Part shown: positions 7,889 through 16,804 of the stretch, piece after piece
Layout of the letters: every line of letters starts with the position of its first letter
Position numbering within the stretch: the stretch's first letter is position 1
Assembly (NCBI GenBank): GCA_910584905.1
Contig: CAJUCQ010000016.1
Location: 1 to 64,000, forward strand
DNA: 64,000 nt
Reading direction: 5' to 3'
Source: an uncultured Muribaculaceae bacterium
Lineage (GTDB): Bacteria; Bacteroidota; Bacteroidia; Bacteroidales; Muribaculaceae
Made by a program: the position numbers and the translations under genes
The notes under the pieces: model-generated
The model's input: only the letters and a program-made list of their open reading frames with translations
Database searches by the model: none
Told to the model about the DNA's origin: nothing

Positions 7889-10092
7889 TTGTGGACCACG
7901 CGGTCGCGGAGCTCGGCGAGCTTGGCGTTGTTCCAGCGGTCTGTGGTGCCTACGAGGTAGCCGGTGATGCGCTGGAGGCGATCAATTGCTGCCGAACCGC
8001 ACTTCGGGCATTTTTCAAGATTCTCGCTCGCATCCTCATAGCCGCAGTGCATGCAGCGGTTGCGGTTATGGTTCACTGAGCAATAGCCGATATTGTTTTT
8101 ATCCATGAGGTCTACGATGTCATAGATAGCCTCGGGATTATGCGTCGCGTCTCCGTCGATTTCCACATAAAAGATGTGGCCGCCGCGAGTGAGCTCATGA
8201 TAAGGCGCCTCGATCTCAGCCTTGTGCTTGGGCGAGCAGTGGTAATAGACGGGCACATGGTTGGAGTTCGTGTAATACACCTTGTCGGTGATTCCGGGAA
8301 TCTCGCCGAAACTCTTGCGGTCTTTGGCGGTAAATTTGCCGGAAAGACCCTCGGCGGGAGTGGCGAGAACGGAATAATTGTGCTGATATTTTTCAGAGAA
8401 GTCATTGGCGCGCGAACGCATATGGCTCACAATTCTGAGGCCCAGAGCCTGAGCCTCGTCGCTTTCTCCGTGATGCTTGCCGACAAGCGCCACGAGGCAC
8501 TCCGCAAGGCCGATAAACCCGATTCCGAGTGTGCCGTGGTTGATTACAGGCGCGATTTTGTCTTCAGGCGCGAGGGCTTCACCTCCCGTCCAAAGTTTGC
8601 TCATAAGCAACGGGAACTGCTTGGCAAGAGCCGTCTTTTGGAAATCGAAGCGGTCGTTCAGCTGGCGGGCGGCAATCTCAAGCACATCATCAAGACGGCG
8701 GAAGAAAGCGGCGATGCGCTCTTCCTTGTCCTGTGTGTTCATACACTCGATGGCAAGGCGCACGATGTTGATTGTCGTGAAACTGAGATTGCCGCGCCCG
8801 ATTGAGGTTTTCTCGCCGAAACGGTCTTCAAACACGCGCGTGCGGCAGCCCATCGTCGCAATCTCGTATTTGTAGCGTTCAGGGTCGTCGGCGCGCCATT
8901 TGTCGTGGTGATTGAATGTGGCGTCGAGATTGACAAAGTTGGGGAAGAACCGACGGGCCGTAACCTTGCACGCAAGCTGATAGAGGTCGTAGTTGGGGTC
9001 GCCCGGGAGATAGTTGACGCCGCGCTTCTTCTTCCATATCTGAATGGGGAAAATGGCCGTAGCCCCGTTGCCGACGCCTTCATAGGTCGAATGCAGAAGT
9101 TCGCGGATGATGCAACGTCCCTCGGCCGAGGTGTCGGTGCCGTAGTTGATTGATGAGAACACCACCTGATTCCCGCCGCGGGAGTGAATAGTATTCATGT
9201 TGTGGATGAATGCCTCCATCGCCTGATGAACGCGGCTAACCGTGCGGTTGATGGCATGCTGGAGCAGGCGCTCGTCACCGCTGAGTCCGCTGAGGGGGAG
9301 TTTCTTGAAGTCTGTCAGTTGAACGGAGTGGAGGTGCGTAAGGTCTCGCTCTTCAAGACGGGCAAGATTCTCGACTTCTTCAATAAACGACGAGCGTACA
9401 AACGGTGCAAGATAAAAATCGAATGCCGGGATTGCCTGCCCGCCGTGCATTTCATTCTGGCATGTCTCAAGCGAAATGCAGGCTATGACGCTTGCGGTCT
9501 CGATGCGTTTCGCCGGGCGGGATTCTCCGTGGCCCGCGATAAAGCCGTAAGAAAGTATGCGGTCGAGCGGGTGCTGGACGCACGTAAGGCTCTTGGTGGG
9601 GTAGTAGTCCTTGTCGTGAATGTGGATATATCCCGAGCGGACTGCGTCGCGGGCCTCCGGCGAAAGCAGGTAGTCGTCAACAAAAGGCTTGGTCGTCTCC
9701 GACGCAAACTTCATCATCATACCCGCAGGCGAATCAGTGTTCATATTCGCGTTCTCGCGGGTGATGTCGTTGTTTTTGGCCTCGATGATTTCGTTGAACA
9801 TGTCACGCGTCTTTGCGCGGCGGGCAATACTGCGCTGGTCGCGGTAGGCGATATAGCGCTTGGCCACCTCTCGACGAGGACTGCGCATCAGCTCGTCTTC
9901 AACGAGGTCCTGAATTTGTTCTACAGTCATGCGTTCCTTCCCCGAGCAACCTATGCGATCGGTGATTTTGTTGATGAGAGCCTCGTCTTCGCCAAGCTCG
10001 GTTGTGAGCATGGCTTTGCGGATGGCTGCCTTGATTTTTTCTTCGTTGTACCCGACAACGCGACCGTCGCGTTTGACTACTGTATGTATCAT
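7885..10092 (-). CDS. nrdD: Class III (anaerobic) ribonucleoside-triphosphate reductase
   Basis: This encodes a 735-aa enzyme that makes dNTPs from NTPs without oxygen. It has an N-terminal ATP-cone allosteric domain (about residues 3-92, VVKRDGRVVGYNEEKIKAAI), a central glycyl-radical barrel, a C-terminal zinc site (CMHCGY and CPKCGS) and the glycyl-radical loop RITGYLVG near residue 711. It is the first gene of nrdDG and has a consensus promoter at 10152-10182. Two copies of a 23-bp direct repeat lie farther upstream and may bind a regulator. Confidence 0.97.
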   Translation of the reverse strand: MIHTVVKRDGRVVGYNEEKIKAAIRKAMLTTELGEDEALINKITDRIGCSGKERMTVEQIQDLVEDELMRSPRREVAKRYIAYRDQRSIARRAKTRDMFNEIIEAKNNDITRENANMNTDSPAGMMMKFASETTKPFVDDYLLSPEARDAVRSGYIHIHDKDYYPTKSLTCVQHPLDRILSYGFIAGHGESRPAKRIETASVIACISLETCQNEMHGGQAIPAFDFYLAPFVRSSFIEEVENLARLEERDLTHLHSVQLTDFKKLPLSGLSGDERLLQHAINRTVSRVHQAMEAFIHNMNTIHSRGGNQVVFSSINYGTDTSAEGRCIIRELLHSTYEGVGNGATAIFPIQIWKKKRGVNYLPGDPNYDLYQLACKVTARRFFPNFVNLDATFNHHDKWRADDPERYKYEIATMGCRTRVFEDRFGEKTSIGRGNLSFTTINIVRLAIECMNTQDKEERIAAFFRRLDDVLEIAARQLNDRFDFQKTALAKQFPLLMSKLWTGGEALAPEDKIAPVINHGTLGIGFIGLAECLVALVGKHHGESDEAQALGLRIVSHMRSRANDFSEKYQHNYSVLATPAEGLSGKFTAKDRKSFGEIPGITDKVYYTNSNHVPVYYHCSPKHKAEIEAPYHELTRGGHIFYVEIDGDATHNPEAIYDIVDLMDKNNIGYCSVNHNRNRCMHCGYEDASENLEKCPKCGSAAIDRLQRITGYLVGTTDRWNNAKLAELRDRVVHK

Positions 10093-10151
10093 CGTTTGCT
10101 GTGTTGTATTTTGAGGGTGAGGTGTGGTTTTTGTGGCATGATTTGCATTTG

Positions 10152-10182
10152 CAAAACTACACTAAATTTCTCAAACAGCAAA
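10152..10182 (-). promoter_or_regulatory. Promoter of nrdDG
   Basis: On the minus strand, TTTG (10179-10182) is followed after 19 nt by TAGTTTTG (10152-10159). A second TTTG at 10172-10175 lies 12 nt from the -7 element. The leader to the nrdD start is about 55 nt. Confidence 0.6.
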
Positions 10183-10196
10183 GCTTTTCAATGATT

Positions 10197-10283
10197 AAAT
10201 TTTCATTTTGGATAACTTTTTCGACAGTCGCAAGATGCAACGCCTTGATTTAGAGAGTTAAAAATTTCATTTTGGAAAACTTT
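10197..10283. repeat. Pair of 23-bp direct repeats upstream of nrdD
   Basis: Copies at 10197-10219 and 10261-10283 share 21 of 23 bases (common core TTTCATTTTGGA). They are 64 bp apart, centred roughly 60 and 125 nt upstream of the predicted nrdD transcription start. They are possible operators; the binding protein is unknown. Confidence 0.5.
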
Positions 10284-10302
10284 GTGCAGCTTCGTCCGTA
10301 AA

Positions 10303-12036
10303 CTACTTTTCCGAAATGTTGTTTTTCTTGAGCATCGAGAGGTCTTCGGCTCGTAATCCGCTGCGGCTTAAGGCCACGCCTTCATTATGGTCGTTGAGAT
10401 ACAGCCTGAGCGGCTCCCGGTAGCTTGGCGAACAAAGCGAAAATGACCTGTCCAGCGCCGGAAGCGAAAGCCCCGCAAGGTCGGCTACCGTGTGGAACAT
10501 GCTTTCGCTCGAACTCACATTCTTGGACTCGTTCGCCTTCAGGCTTCTCGCCTTTTCCGGGAAGCGGTCTGCAAGACCCTCCGACATCCAGACAAGCATA
10601 GGCACATGGAGCTGGTAGTACGTCGGATTCGGAGAGGCATGAAGGAATCGCTCGCGCCCGTCATCGAAAATATCTTCGCCGTGGTCGGCCGCATAAGCCA
10701 TTGCCGCAGGCCTGCCGCAGGCCTCGAGGGTCTCTATTATGGAATCCAGAGTCTTGTCCGTGGCGAGAATGCTGTTGTCATAAGCGTTGACAAGATTTCC
10801 TTTGTTTTCCTTGGAAGCCACAGCCGAGTTGTCCGGCCGAAAAACGGCCTCCGTCGCAGGATAACGCTCATGATAATTAAAATGAGAGCCGTAAGTGTGG
10901 AGAATCACAAACAAATTGCGCCCTGAAGCCTGATTGGCTATGAAATCCCTCAGACGCGATGCCAGTTCGATGTCGAAGCGGGTAGGGCTGTCCTCGGGGT
11001 GCTCGTCGCACAAATAGTCCGCGAAATCGGCGCGTTGACTGTAAAAGTCAATAAGCGAATGATTATGGGCCTGATTTGAAAGCCATGCGGTCATATAGCC
11101 GGCCTCTTTGAATGCGTCAACAATACTGCCTGAATAAAAAACCGAATCATTGAAAGTCGAAGCCGACAGGTGCGAAAGCATTAGAGGCACGCTTTTATGC
11201 GTCGTATTGCTCTCCGAGAGCGTCTTCGGATAGAAGCGGACGTCATGCCGCCGCGAAAGCCGGGGCGTCGTGGGCCGTTTGTAGCCCGCAAGCTGCCAAT
11301 GGTCGGCGCGCGACGTCTCGCCGATAACCACAACAATCACTTTGCCCGGTGAATTTGACACCGTGTCCGTGTCAACAGCGTTAAACCTGTATCCCGCCGA
11401 TACGCTCGGATAGGCCGCAGTCGCGGAACTCCGCTCGACAGCCTTGATTATGTTGTGGAGCACATTTATCGGAAACAGCTCGCGCCCCGGACGGTAGCCC
11501 TCGGACGAGCCGAAAGCCACGGCGCCGGCTGCGACGCCGAGAAATATCAGCCCCAGCGCCGTTCTGCGTCCGTAAACCAGCGCCTCCGCCGGAATGCGTG
11601 CACGGCGCACCTCTGCCCATACCCCCGCGCCGATAAGCGGGAGATACAGCGTGATGACAGCCGCAATGGCAGGCCCGAGGTTGGCGAGCAGTTCACTCGC
11701 CTCGTGGACGTTGGTCGTGGCCACATTCAGAAACATGTCGATGGCGATAATCGCCTCACCGTATAGAAACAAGAGCACAATCTGGAATGCGCACAACACC
11801 ATGAGCGGAGCGAAAAAAAGGATTTTCCGCCCGATGCGTCCGCCCCATGCGGCAACCAGCAGATAGAAGCCTCCGGGCAACAGGACGTTTGCCGCCCGAC
11901 TCCCGAGGCTGTAGCCCTCTGTGACGTCAAGAGCCGCATTCGGGATGATGAGGAGAAGCGGCAGCAGCCACATGAGCGCTGTCGCCGTTCTTGGGAATTC
12001 TCCACGCTTAGTCGGATTGTTCTCAGAATGCTTCAT
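10303..12036 (-). CDS. Phosphoethanolamine transferase (sulfatase-fold, EptA-like)
   Basis: This encodes a 577-aa inner-membrane enzyme. The N-terminal 200 residues hold about five transmembrane segments. The periplasmic alkaline-phosphatase-fold domain starts near residue 230 with VIGETSRADHW (metal-binding Glu). The nucleophile Thr is in ESNTTHKSVP, and the late motif AYAADHGEDIFDDG supplies metal-binding Asp/His. Such enzymes move phosphoethanolamine from phosphatidylethanolamine to lipid A or glycans, which alters surface charge. Its start overlaps the preceding barrel gene by 14 bp, so both are probably one operon. The exact acceptor cannot be told from the sequence. Confidence 0.85.
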   Translation of the reverse strand: MKHSENNPTKRGEFPRTATALMWLLPLLLIIPNAALDVTEGYSLGSRAANVLLPGGFYLLVAAWGGRIGRKILFFAPLMVLCAFQIVLLFLYGEAIIAIDMFLNVATTNVHEASELLANLGPAIAAVITLYLPLIGAGVWAEVRRARIPAEALVYGRRTALGLIFLGVAAGAVAFGSSEGYRPGRELFPINVLHNIIKAVERSSATAAYPSVSAGYRFNAVDTDTVSNSPGKVIVVVIGETSRADHWQLAGYKRPTTPRLSRRHDVRFYPKTLSESNTTHKSVPLMLSHLSASTFNDSVFYSGSIVDAFKEAGYMTAWLSNQAHNHSLIDFYSQRADFADYLCDEHPEDSPTRFDIELASRLRDFIANQASGRNLFVILHTYGSHFNYHERYPATEAVFRPDNSAVASKENKGNLVNAYDNSILATDKTLDSIIETLEACGRPAAMAYAADHGEDIFDDGRERFLHASPNPTYYQLHVPMLVWMSEGLADRFPEKARSLKANESKNVSSSESMFHTVADLAGLSLPALDRSFSLCSPSYREPLRLYLNDHNEGVALSRSGLRAEDLSMLKKNNISEK

Positions 12037-13222
12037 TGATGCTGAAATTTAAGCCCCATTCGTGGCGCCCGAAGCCCACGTCGACGCGTACGTTCATATT
12101 TTTCTTGAACTCCCAGCGATATCCGAAACCATAGTTCGGCAGAACGGTGCGCCACCGCATGGCCGAAAACTTCGGGAAAACAGAGCCGGCGCCAATCCAT
12201 GCCACGACGCCGTTGCGGCGCCATACGTGTTGCCGGAGCTCGAGCGTGGCATCCATCTCCATTTTGTCGCGGTAGCGGCCCTCGAAGTAGCCGCGCATGT
12301 TTTTCGAGCCGCCGAGGGTCGACAACAGCCCCCAAGGCGTGTTGCCGTAGGTCAGGCGGGTGTGATAGCGGAATGCGAGGATGCCGCCCTTCCATACGCC
12401 CCCGTAGGTGCTTACGGTTAATTCCGTAAGCGAAAAGGCATATTTGTTGGCGAGAAAACGCGGATTGAACCGCTGGTCGAGCCGGAGATTGAGGCCGCGG
12501 GTCGGGGCTGTGAGGTTGTCGCGCGTGTCAAGCTGTGCCGTGAAGCCGACGCCGATATTGAACGTTCGGTCGCTCTCGCCCTCCCAGAGCCACGGTTTTT
12601 CAAACCGGCTTCCGTTGATATAGTCGAATGTGGCCTGCGGGCCGATGTAAAAGCGCTTGCCTGCACGCCATTTGTAAGCGGCTTCCACCCTCGCCGACAC
12701 ATACTTGTATTTCGACTCGTTGGCGTCATTCACTGCCATATCGTAGCCTATGCCCCAGAAACGGGTCTTGACGTAGCTGATACTTGCGCTGTAGCTCAGG
12801 CGTTGGCGGTCGCGCGGAAAGATATGGTTGCCGTCGAGGCCGAGTTCGAAATACATGCTTGTCGTCGCTTTTGCCGTAATCGAGACATCGCTCATCGGAA
12901 TCGTGCGGTCCGATTTGTCATGACGATACTGGCCGGCGGCGACTACCGCGAGGCCGAACTTGGTGTCCGAAGAGTAGTAGGGGCCTCCGATAAAGCTGAT
13001 GTCGAAATCTTTCTCTTCATGCACATCGTTGGTCTCGTCAAAGTAACGATAGACTTTGCCTATTATCCCTTTTTTGTAGAAAGGTAGCCCGGCGATGGAA
13101 TCGGAATTGAGCGCCGCGTCGGTTTGCGCGCCGTCAATCGCCAGCGAATCAGGCGTTTCACTTGCCTTTGATACAACAGGGACAAGGAAAGCGAAAGTGA
13201 ATATGAGAAAAAATCTTAGCAT
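12023..13222 (-). CDS. BamA/TamA-family outer-membrane barrel (surface antigen D15-like)
   Basis: This encodes a 399-aa protein with a signal peptide (MLRFFLIFTFAFLVPVVSKA) and a barrel with alternating strands from about residue 85. It includes GVGFTAQLDTRDNLTAPTRG, the hallmark strand of Omp85-type barrels, and LGGSKNMRGYFEGRYRDK, which resembles the conserved lid-loop motif. It lacks POTRA domains, so it is a short Omp85-like protein rather than BamA itself. Start 13222 fits the signal peptide and lies about 12 nt from the transcription start expected from the -7 element at 13241-13248; longer in-frame extensions would lie across the promoter. The next gene is the phosphoethanolamine transferase. 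Confidence 0.75.
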   Translation of the reverse strand: MLRFFLIFTFAFLVPVVSKASETPDSLAIDGAQTDAALNSDSIAGLPFYKKGIIGKVYRYFDETNDVHEEKDFDISFIGGPYYSSDTKFGLAVVAAGQYRHDKSDRTIPMSDVSITAKATTSMYFELGLDGNHIFPRDRQRLSYSASISYVKTRFWGIGYDMAVNDANESKYKYVSARVEAAYKWRAGKRFYIGPQATFDYINGSRFEKPWLWEGESDRTFNIGVGFTAQLDTRDNLTAPTRGLNLRLDQRFNPRFLANKYAFSLTELTVSTYGGVWKGGILAFRYHTRLTYGNTPWGLLSTLGGSKNMRGYFEGRYRDKMEMDATLELRQHVWRRNGVVAWIGAGSVFPKFSAMRWRTVLPNYGFGYRWEFKKNMNVRVDVGFGRHEWGLNFSINEAF

Positions 13223-13236
13223 AATGTTGAAATCGC

Positions 13237-13269
13237 TTTGCAAAGTTAACGCAAGATTTGCTAATTTTG
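13237..13269 (+). promoter_or_regulatory. Promoter of menDBCE, overlapping a divergent promoter
   Basis: On the plus strand, TTTG (13237-13240) is followed after 21 nt by TAATTTTG (13262-13269), giving a leader of about 32 nt before menD. A minus-strand -7 element TAACTTTG for the barrel gene lies at 13241-13248, inside the spacer of this promoter. Confidence 0.6.
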
Positions 13270-13307
13270 TTGGCGGAAACGACAAAAAAGCTACAATTAA
13301 CACTTGA

Positions 13308-14981
13308 ATGGATAGAATTTCCAAAGATGCATGTCTCATGCTGTGCGACCTTCTGGCTCTTTACGGAGTCAGAAAAGCGGTTTTGTCGCCGGGGTCGCGC
13401 AACGCTCCGCTTATCATAGCTATGGAGCGTTCGGGCGATTTCGACACTCACATCGTCATCGACGAGCGCGAGGCCGCTTTTGCGGCATTGGGAATGTCCG
13501 TAGCCTCGCAGCAACCGGTTGCGCTCGTGTGTACGTCGGGGTCGGCCTTGCTCAATTATGCGCCGGCCGTAGCCGAAGCCTGTTATCGGCGGACGCCGCT
13601 CATTGTCATCAGCGCCGACAGGCCCGCCGAGTGGATTGATCAGGACGACTCCCAGACCATCCGTCAGCCCGATGCGCTCGCCAATTTCGTGCGTGCGTCA
13701 GTCGACGTAAGCGAAAGCACCTATGCCGGCCCTGACGGCCCGTGGTGGCTCAACCGCCGCCTCAACGACGTGCTTTCCGCGGCGACAGGGCGAATAAAAG
13801 GCCCGGTGCATATAAACATGCAACTTGCCGAACCTCTTACGGCAATGACGGATGAAAGCACGCCCCGTGTGCGCGGAACGAAAATCGACCTCGCCCTGCC
13901 TGTCGGAGACGGTTTGCCGCACAAGCTTGCAGACACGTATCGCCGCTCCCCGAAAGTGTTGGCCATAATCGGATTCATGGACCCAGACCCGCAGTTCGGC
14001 GAATATGTCAACCGCCTTGCCGATACGGGTTGTGTGGTGCTGAAAGAAGCCCAGTCGAATATCGACGGCCGGTCGGAGTTTGTATCGGGCACAATTGACG
14101 CCACACTCCGCGAAATCCGCGGATGCGAGGACGAGTATGTCCCGGACCTTGTGATAACGATGGGCGGAGCCCTCCTGTCGCGTCACATCAAGGCATTTCT
14201 GCGCCGCCATGCCGGACGCACAACAATATGGAGTGTCGGTCATCATGACCATGCCGTCGACTGTTTCCGCGGACTTGACACCCGCGTGGAGATGGATCCC
14301 CGCGAGTTTGTCAAGGCAGTTCTCGCGCTCGATTCTCAAAAGCCTTTATCGTATGCGCAAGCATGGCGGAAGGCCTCCGACGCCTCGCGGCGCACCGCAG
14401 CCTTTGCCTCAGCCGCGCCGTGGAGCGACTTCAAGGCCGTCTATGAACTCATCGAAGCCTCGCCCCGGCTTCACCTTCAGGTCAGCAACGGCACGGCTAT
14501 ACGCTACGTCCAGCTTTTTTCAGGCTACGAACGCTTTGCATCGGTTCATTGCAACCGCGGAGTCAGCGGAATAGACGGTTGCACATCTACGGCTGTCGGA
14601 TTCTCCGCCGTCCGAAAGCGCCCCACATTATTCCTCTCGGGAGACATGAGCGCGGCATATGATATAGGCGCACTGGCCTTGCCGATGATAACTCCACGGT
14701 TCAAAATGGCTGTTCTGAATAACGGAGGCGGGGGCATATTCCGGTTTATCCCCTCCACGCGCAATTTGCCCGAGTTAGAACGCTGTTTTGCCGCCTCGCC
14801 CCGTCTGCCACTCGCCGACCTTGCCCGCGCTTACGGATTCCGCTATTTCGAGGCTGCGGACGAAAAGACCTTCAAAGACCTGTTGCCCGATTTTTTTGCC
14901 GAGTCCGAACGCCCGGCATTGTTAAATATAATAACCCCCGCGGATATATCCGCCCAAATTCTGACTGAATACTTCCAATGA
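13308..14981 (+). CDS. menD: SEPHCHC synthase (menaquinone synthesis)
   Basis: This encodes a 557-aa thiamine-diphosphate enzyme that joins isochorismate and 2-oxoglutarate to form 2-succinyl-5-enolpyruvyl-6-hydroxy-3-cyclohexene-1-carboxylate. The N-terminal domain carries LSPGSRNAPL and the catalytic-type Glu in IDEREAAFAALG; the C-terminal domain holds the ThDP/Mg motif near GDMSAAYDIGAL with NNGGGGIF. It is the first gene of menD-menB-menC-menE and overlaps menB by 4 bp. It supplies menaquinone for anaerobic respiration in Bacteroidales. Confidence 0.96.
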   Translation: MDRISKDACLMLCDLLALYGVRKAVLSPGSRNAPLIIAMERSGDFDTHIVIDEREAAFAALGMSVASQQPVALVCTSGSALLNYAPAVAEACYRRTPLIVISADRPAEWIDQDDSQTIRQPDALANFVRASVDVSESTYAGPDGPWWLNRRLNDVLSAATGRIKGPVHINMQLAEPLTAMTDESTPRVRGTKIDLALPVGDGLPHKLADTYRRSPKVLAIIGFMDPDPQFGEYVNRLADTGCVVLKEAQSNIDGRSEFVSGTIDATLREIRGCEDEYVPDLVITMGGALLSRHIKAFLRRHAGRTTIWSVGHHDHAVDCFRGLDTRVEMDPREFVKAVLALDSQKPLSYAQAWRKASDASRRTAAFASAAPWSDFKAVYELIEASPRLHLQVSNGTAIRYVQLFSGYERFASVHCNRGVSGIDGCTSTAVGFSAVRKRPTLFLSGDMSAAYDIGALALPMITPRFKMAVLNNGGGGIFRFIPSTRNLPELERCFAASPRLPLADLARAYGFRYFEAADEKTFKDLLPDFFAESERPALLNIITPADISAQILTEYFQ

Positions 14982-15799
14982 AACGACAGTGGACCCCGAT
15001 TAAGGAATATAGCGACATCCTCTTCGAATATTACAACGGCATCGCCAAGATTACAATCAATCGCCCTGAGGTATATAACGCCTTCCGGCCGCAGACCAAC
15101 GCGCAGATGCTCGACGCTATGGGCATCTGCCGCGACCGCTCCGACATCCGCGTTGTCGTCCTCACCGGTGCCGGCGACAAGGCTTTCTGCTCCGGCGGCG
15201 ACCAAAACTACAAATCGCGCGGCGGCTACCGCGATGCCGACGGCACTCCGCGCCTGAATGTGCTCGATTTGCACAAGGCCATACGCTCGCTTGTCAAGCC
15301 CGTTATCGCTATGGTAAACGGCTATTCAATCGGCGGTGGCAACGTCCTGAACGTTATCTGCGATTTGTCTATCGCATCTGAAAACGCGCGCTTCGGCCAG
15401 ACAGGGCCGAAGGTAGGCAGCTTCGACGCCGGATTCGGAGCAAGCTACCTTGCCCGTTGCGTCGGGCAGAAGAAGGCTCGTGAGATATGGTATCTTTGCC
15501 GTCAGTACACGGCGCAGGAAGCCCTTCAGATGGGTATGGTCAATGCCGTTGTGCCCTTTGAACGTCTTGAAGACGAGACTGTGGAGTGGTGCGAGACAAT
15601 CATGAAGCGCAGCCCCTTTGCCATCCGTATGATTAAACGGGCCCTTAATGCCGAGCTTGACGGCCAGCACGGCCTTATGGAGTTTGCCGGCGACGCCACT
15701 CTCATGTATTATCTCATGGACGAGGCTCAGGAAGGATCAAAGGCATTCCTTGAGAAGCGCGACCCGGACTTCGACCAATATCCTCAATTCCCCGGCTGA
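14978..15799 (+). CDS. menB: 1,4-dihydroxy-2-naphthoyl-CoA synthase
   Basis: This encodes a 273-aa crotonase-fold enzyme that closes the naphthoquinone ring of o-succinylbenzoyl-CoA. The oxyanion-hole segments are CSGGDQNYKSRGGY (about residues 69-82) and MVNGYSIGGGNVL (about 112-124). GPKVGSFDAGFGA matches the MenB-specific active-site segment. The start ATG overlaps the menD stop, and length is normal. Confidence 0.97.
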   Translation: MKRQWTPIKEYSDILFEYYNGIAKITINRPEVYNAFRPQTNAQMLDAMGICRDRSDIRVVVLTGAGDKAFCSGGDQNYKSRGGYRDADGTPRLNVLDLHKAIRSLVKPVIAMVNGYSIGGGNVLNVICDLSIASENARFGQTGPKVGSFDAGFGASYLARCVGQKKAREIWYLCRQYTAQEALQMGMVNAVVPFERLEDETVEWCETIMKRSPFAIRMIKRALNAELDGQHGLMEFAGDATLMYYLMDEAQEGSKAFLEKRDPDFDQYPQFPG

Positions 15800-15802
15800 C
15801 GC

Positions 15803-16804
15803 ATGCTGACGGCAGGGTGGAAGCCTTATGAGCTTCGCTTCTTGTTTGAGGCGCGCACATCGCGGGAGCGGATGTGGACGAAGAAAACCTATTTTGTCAA
15901 TATCCGTGACGACGAATCGGGCATGACCGGAGTCGGGGAGTGCGGCCTCTTTGCCGGGCTCTCCGACGACGACGTGCCCGGATACGAGGACTTGTTGGAT
16001 TACTATTGCCGCCATCCGCACGAGGCTCTTGCCTGCGGATACAGCTCGATACGAACGGGCTTCGAAACGGCCTTCCTTTCGCTCGCCGCGCCCGACGGAT
16101 GTCTCTTCCCGGGTGCGCGGGCGTGGGTCGACGGAAACGAGGGGATACGAATCAACGGCCTCATATGGATGGGCGACAAACGCACTATGCTCAAGCGGGT
16201 GAGAGAAAAACTCGACGCAGGATTCTCCGTGCTCAAGCTCAAAATCGGAGGCATCGGTTTTGAAGACGAATGCGACATCATATCTTCAATCCGCCGCGAA
16301 TTCCGGCCCGACGACCTTACGATAAGACTTGATGCCAACGGAAGTTTCACCCCTGCGAACGCCCTGACCCGACTCGGAGCTTTGGGCCGCCACCACATCC
16401 ATTCCATCGAGCAGCCCGTCATGGCCGGACAATGGGAGGAAATGAGGCGCGTATGCCGCGACAGCGAAATCCCCATAGCGCTTGACGAGGAACTTATCGG
16501 TTGCCGCTCCGCCGAAGAATCCGCCGCCCTTCTTGATGCCATATGCCCGCATTTTGTGGTCCTTAAGCCGACGCTTTGCGGCGGATTTTCAGGGGCTGAC
16601 GTATGGATTGCCGCCGCCGAAGCCCGGGGCATCGGCTGGTGGGCCACATCAGCGCTTGAATCAAACACGGGGCTAAACGCCATCGCCCAATGGGTTGCCG
16701 CCAAGCACCCGGTGCTTCCGCAGGGGCTTGGCACCGGCCAACTGTATGCAAACAATGTAGAGCCGGAAATGCGGCTCTGCGGAGAGTATTTGTACGGCAA
16801 ATGA
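15803..16804 (+). CDS. menC: o-Succinylbenzoate synthase
   Basis: This encodes a 333-aa enolase-superfamily enzyme that dehydrates SHCHC to o-succinylbenzoate. The barrel lysine is in VLKLKIGG, and the three metal ligands are Asp in IRLDANGSF, Glu in SIEQPV and Asp in ALDEEL. The second catalytic lysine is in VVLKPTLCGG. It starts 3 bp after the menB stop and ends in an ATGA overlap with menE. Confidence 0.95.
   Translation: MLTAGWKPYELRFLFEARTSRERMWTKKTYFVNIRDDESGMTGVGECGLFAGLSDDDVPGYEDLLDYYCRHPHEALACGYSSIRTGFETAFLSLAAPDGCLFPGARAWVDGNEGIRINGLIWMGDKRTMLKRVREKLDAGFSVLKLKIGGIGFEDECDIISSIRREFRPDDLTIRLDANGSFTPANALTRLGALGRHHIHSIEQPVMAGQWEEMRRVCRDSEIPIALDEELIGCRSAEESAALLDAICPHFVVLKPTLCGGFSGADVWIAAAEARGIGWWATSALESNTGLNAIAQWVAAKHPVLPQGLGTGQLYANNVEPEMRLCGEYLYGK

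Noticed and set aside
9184..10194. A 336-codon open frame on the plus strand opposite nrdD
   Set aside because: It is a shadow of nrdD, whose motifs cover the same bases, and the frame runs across the nrdD promoter.
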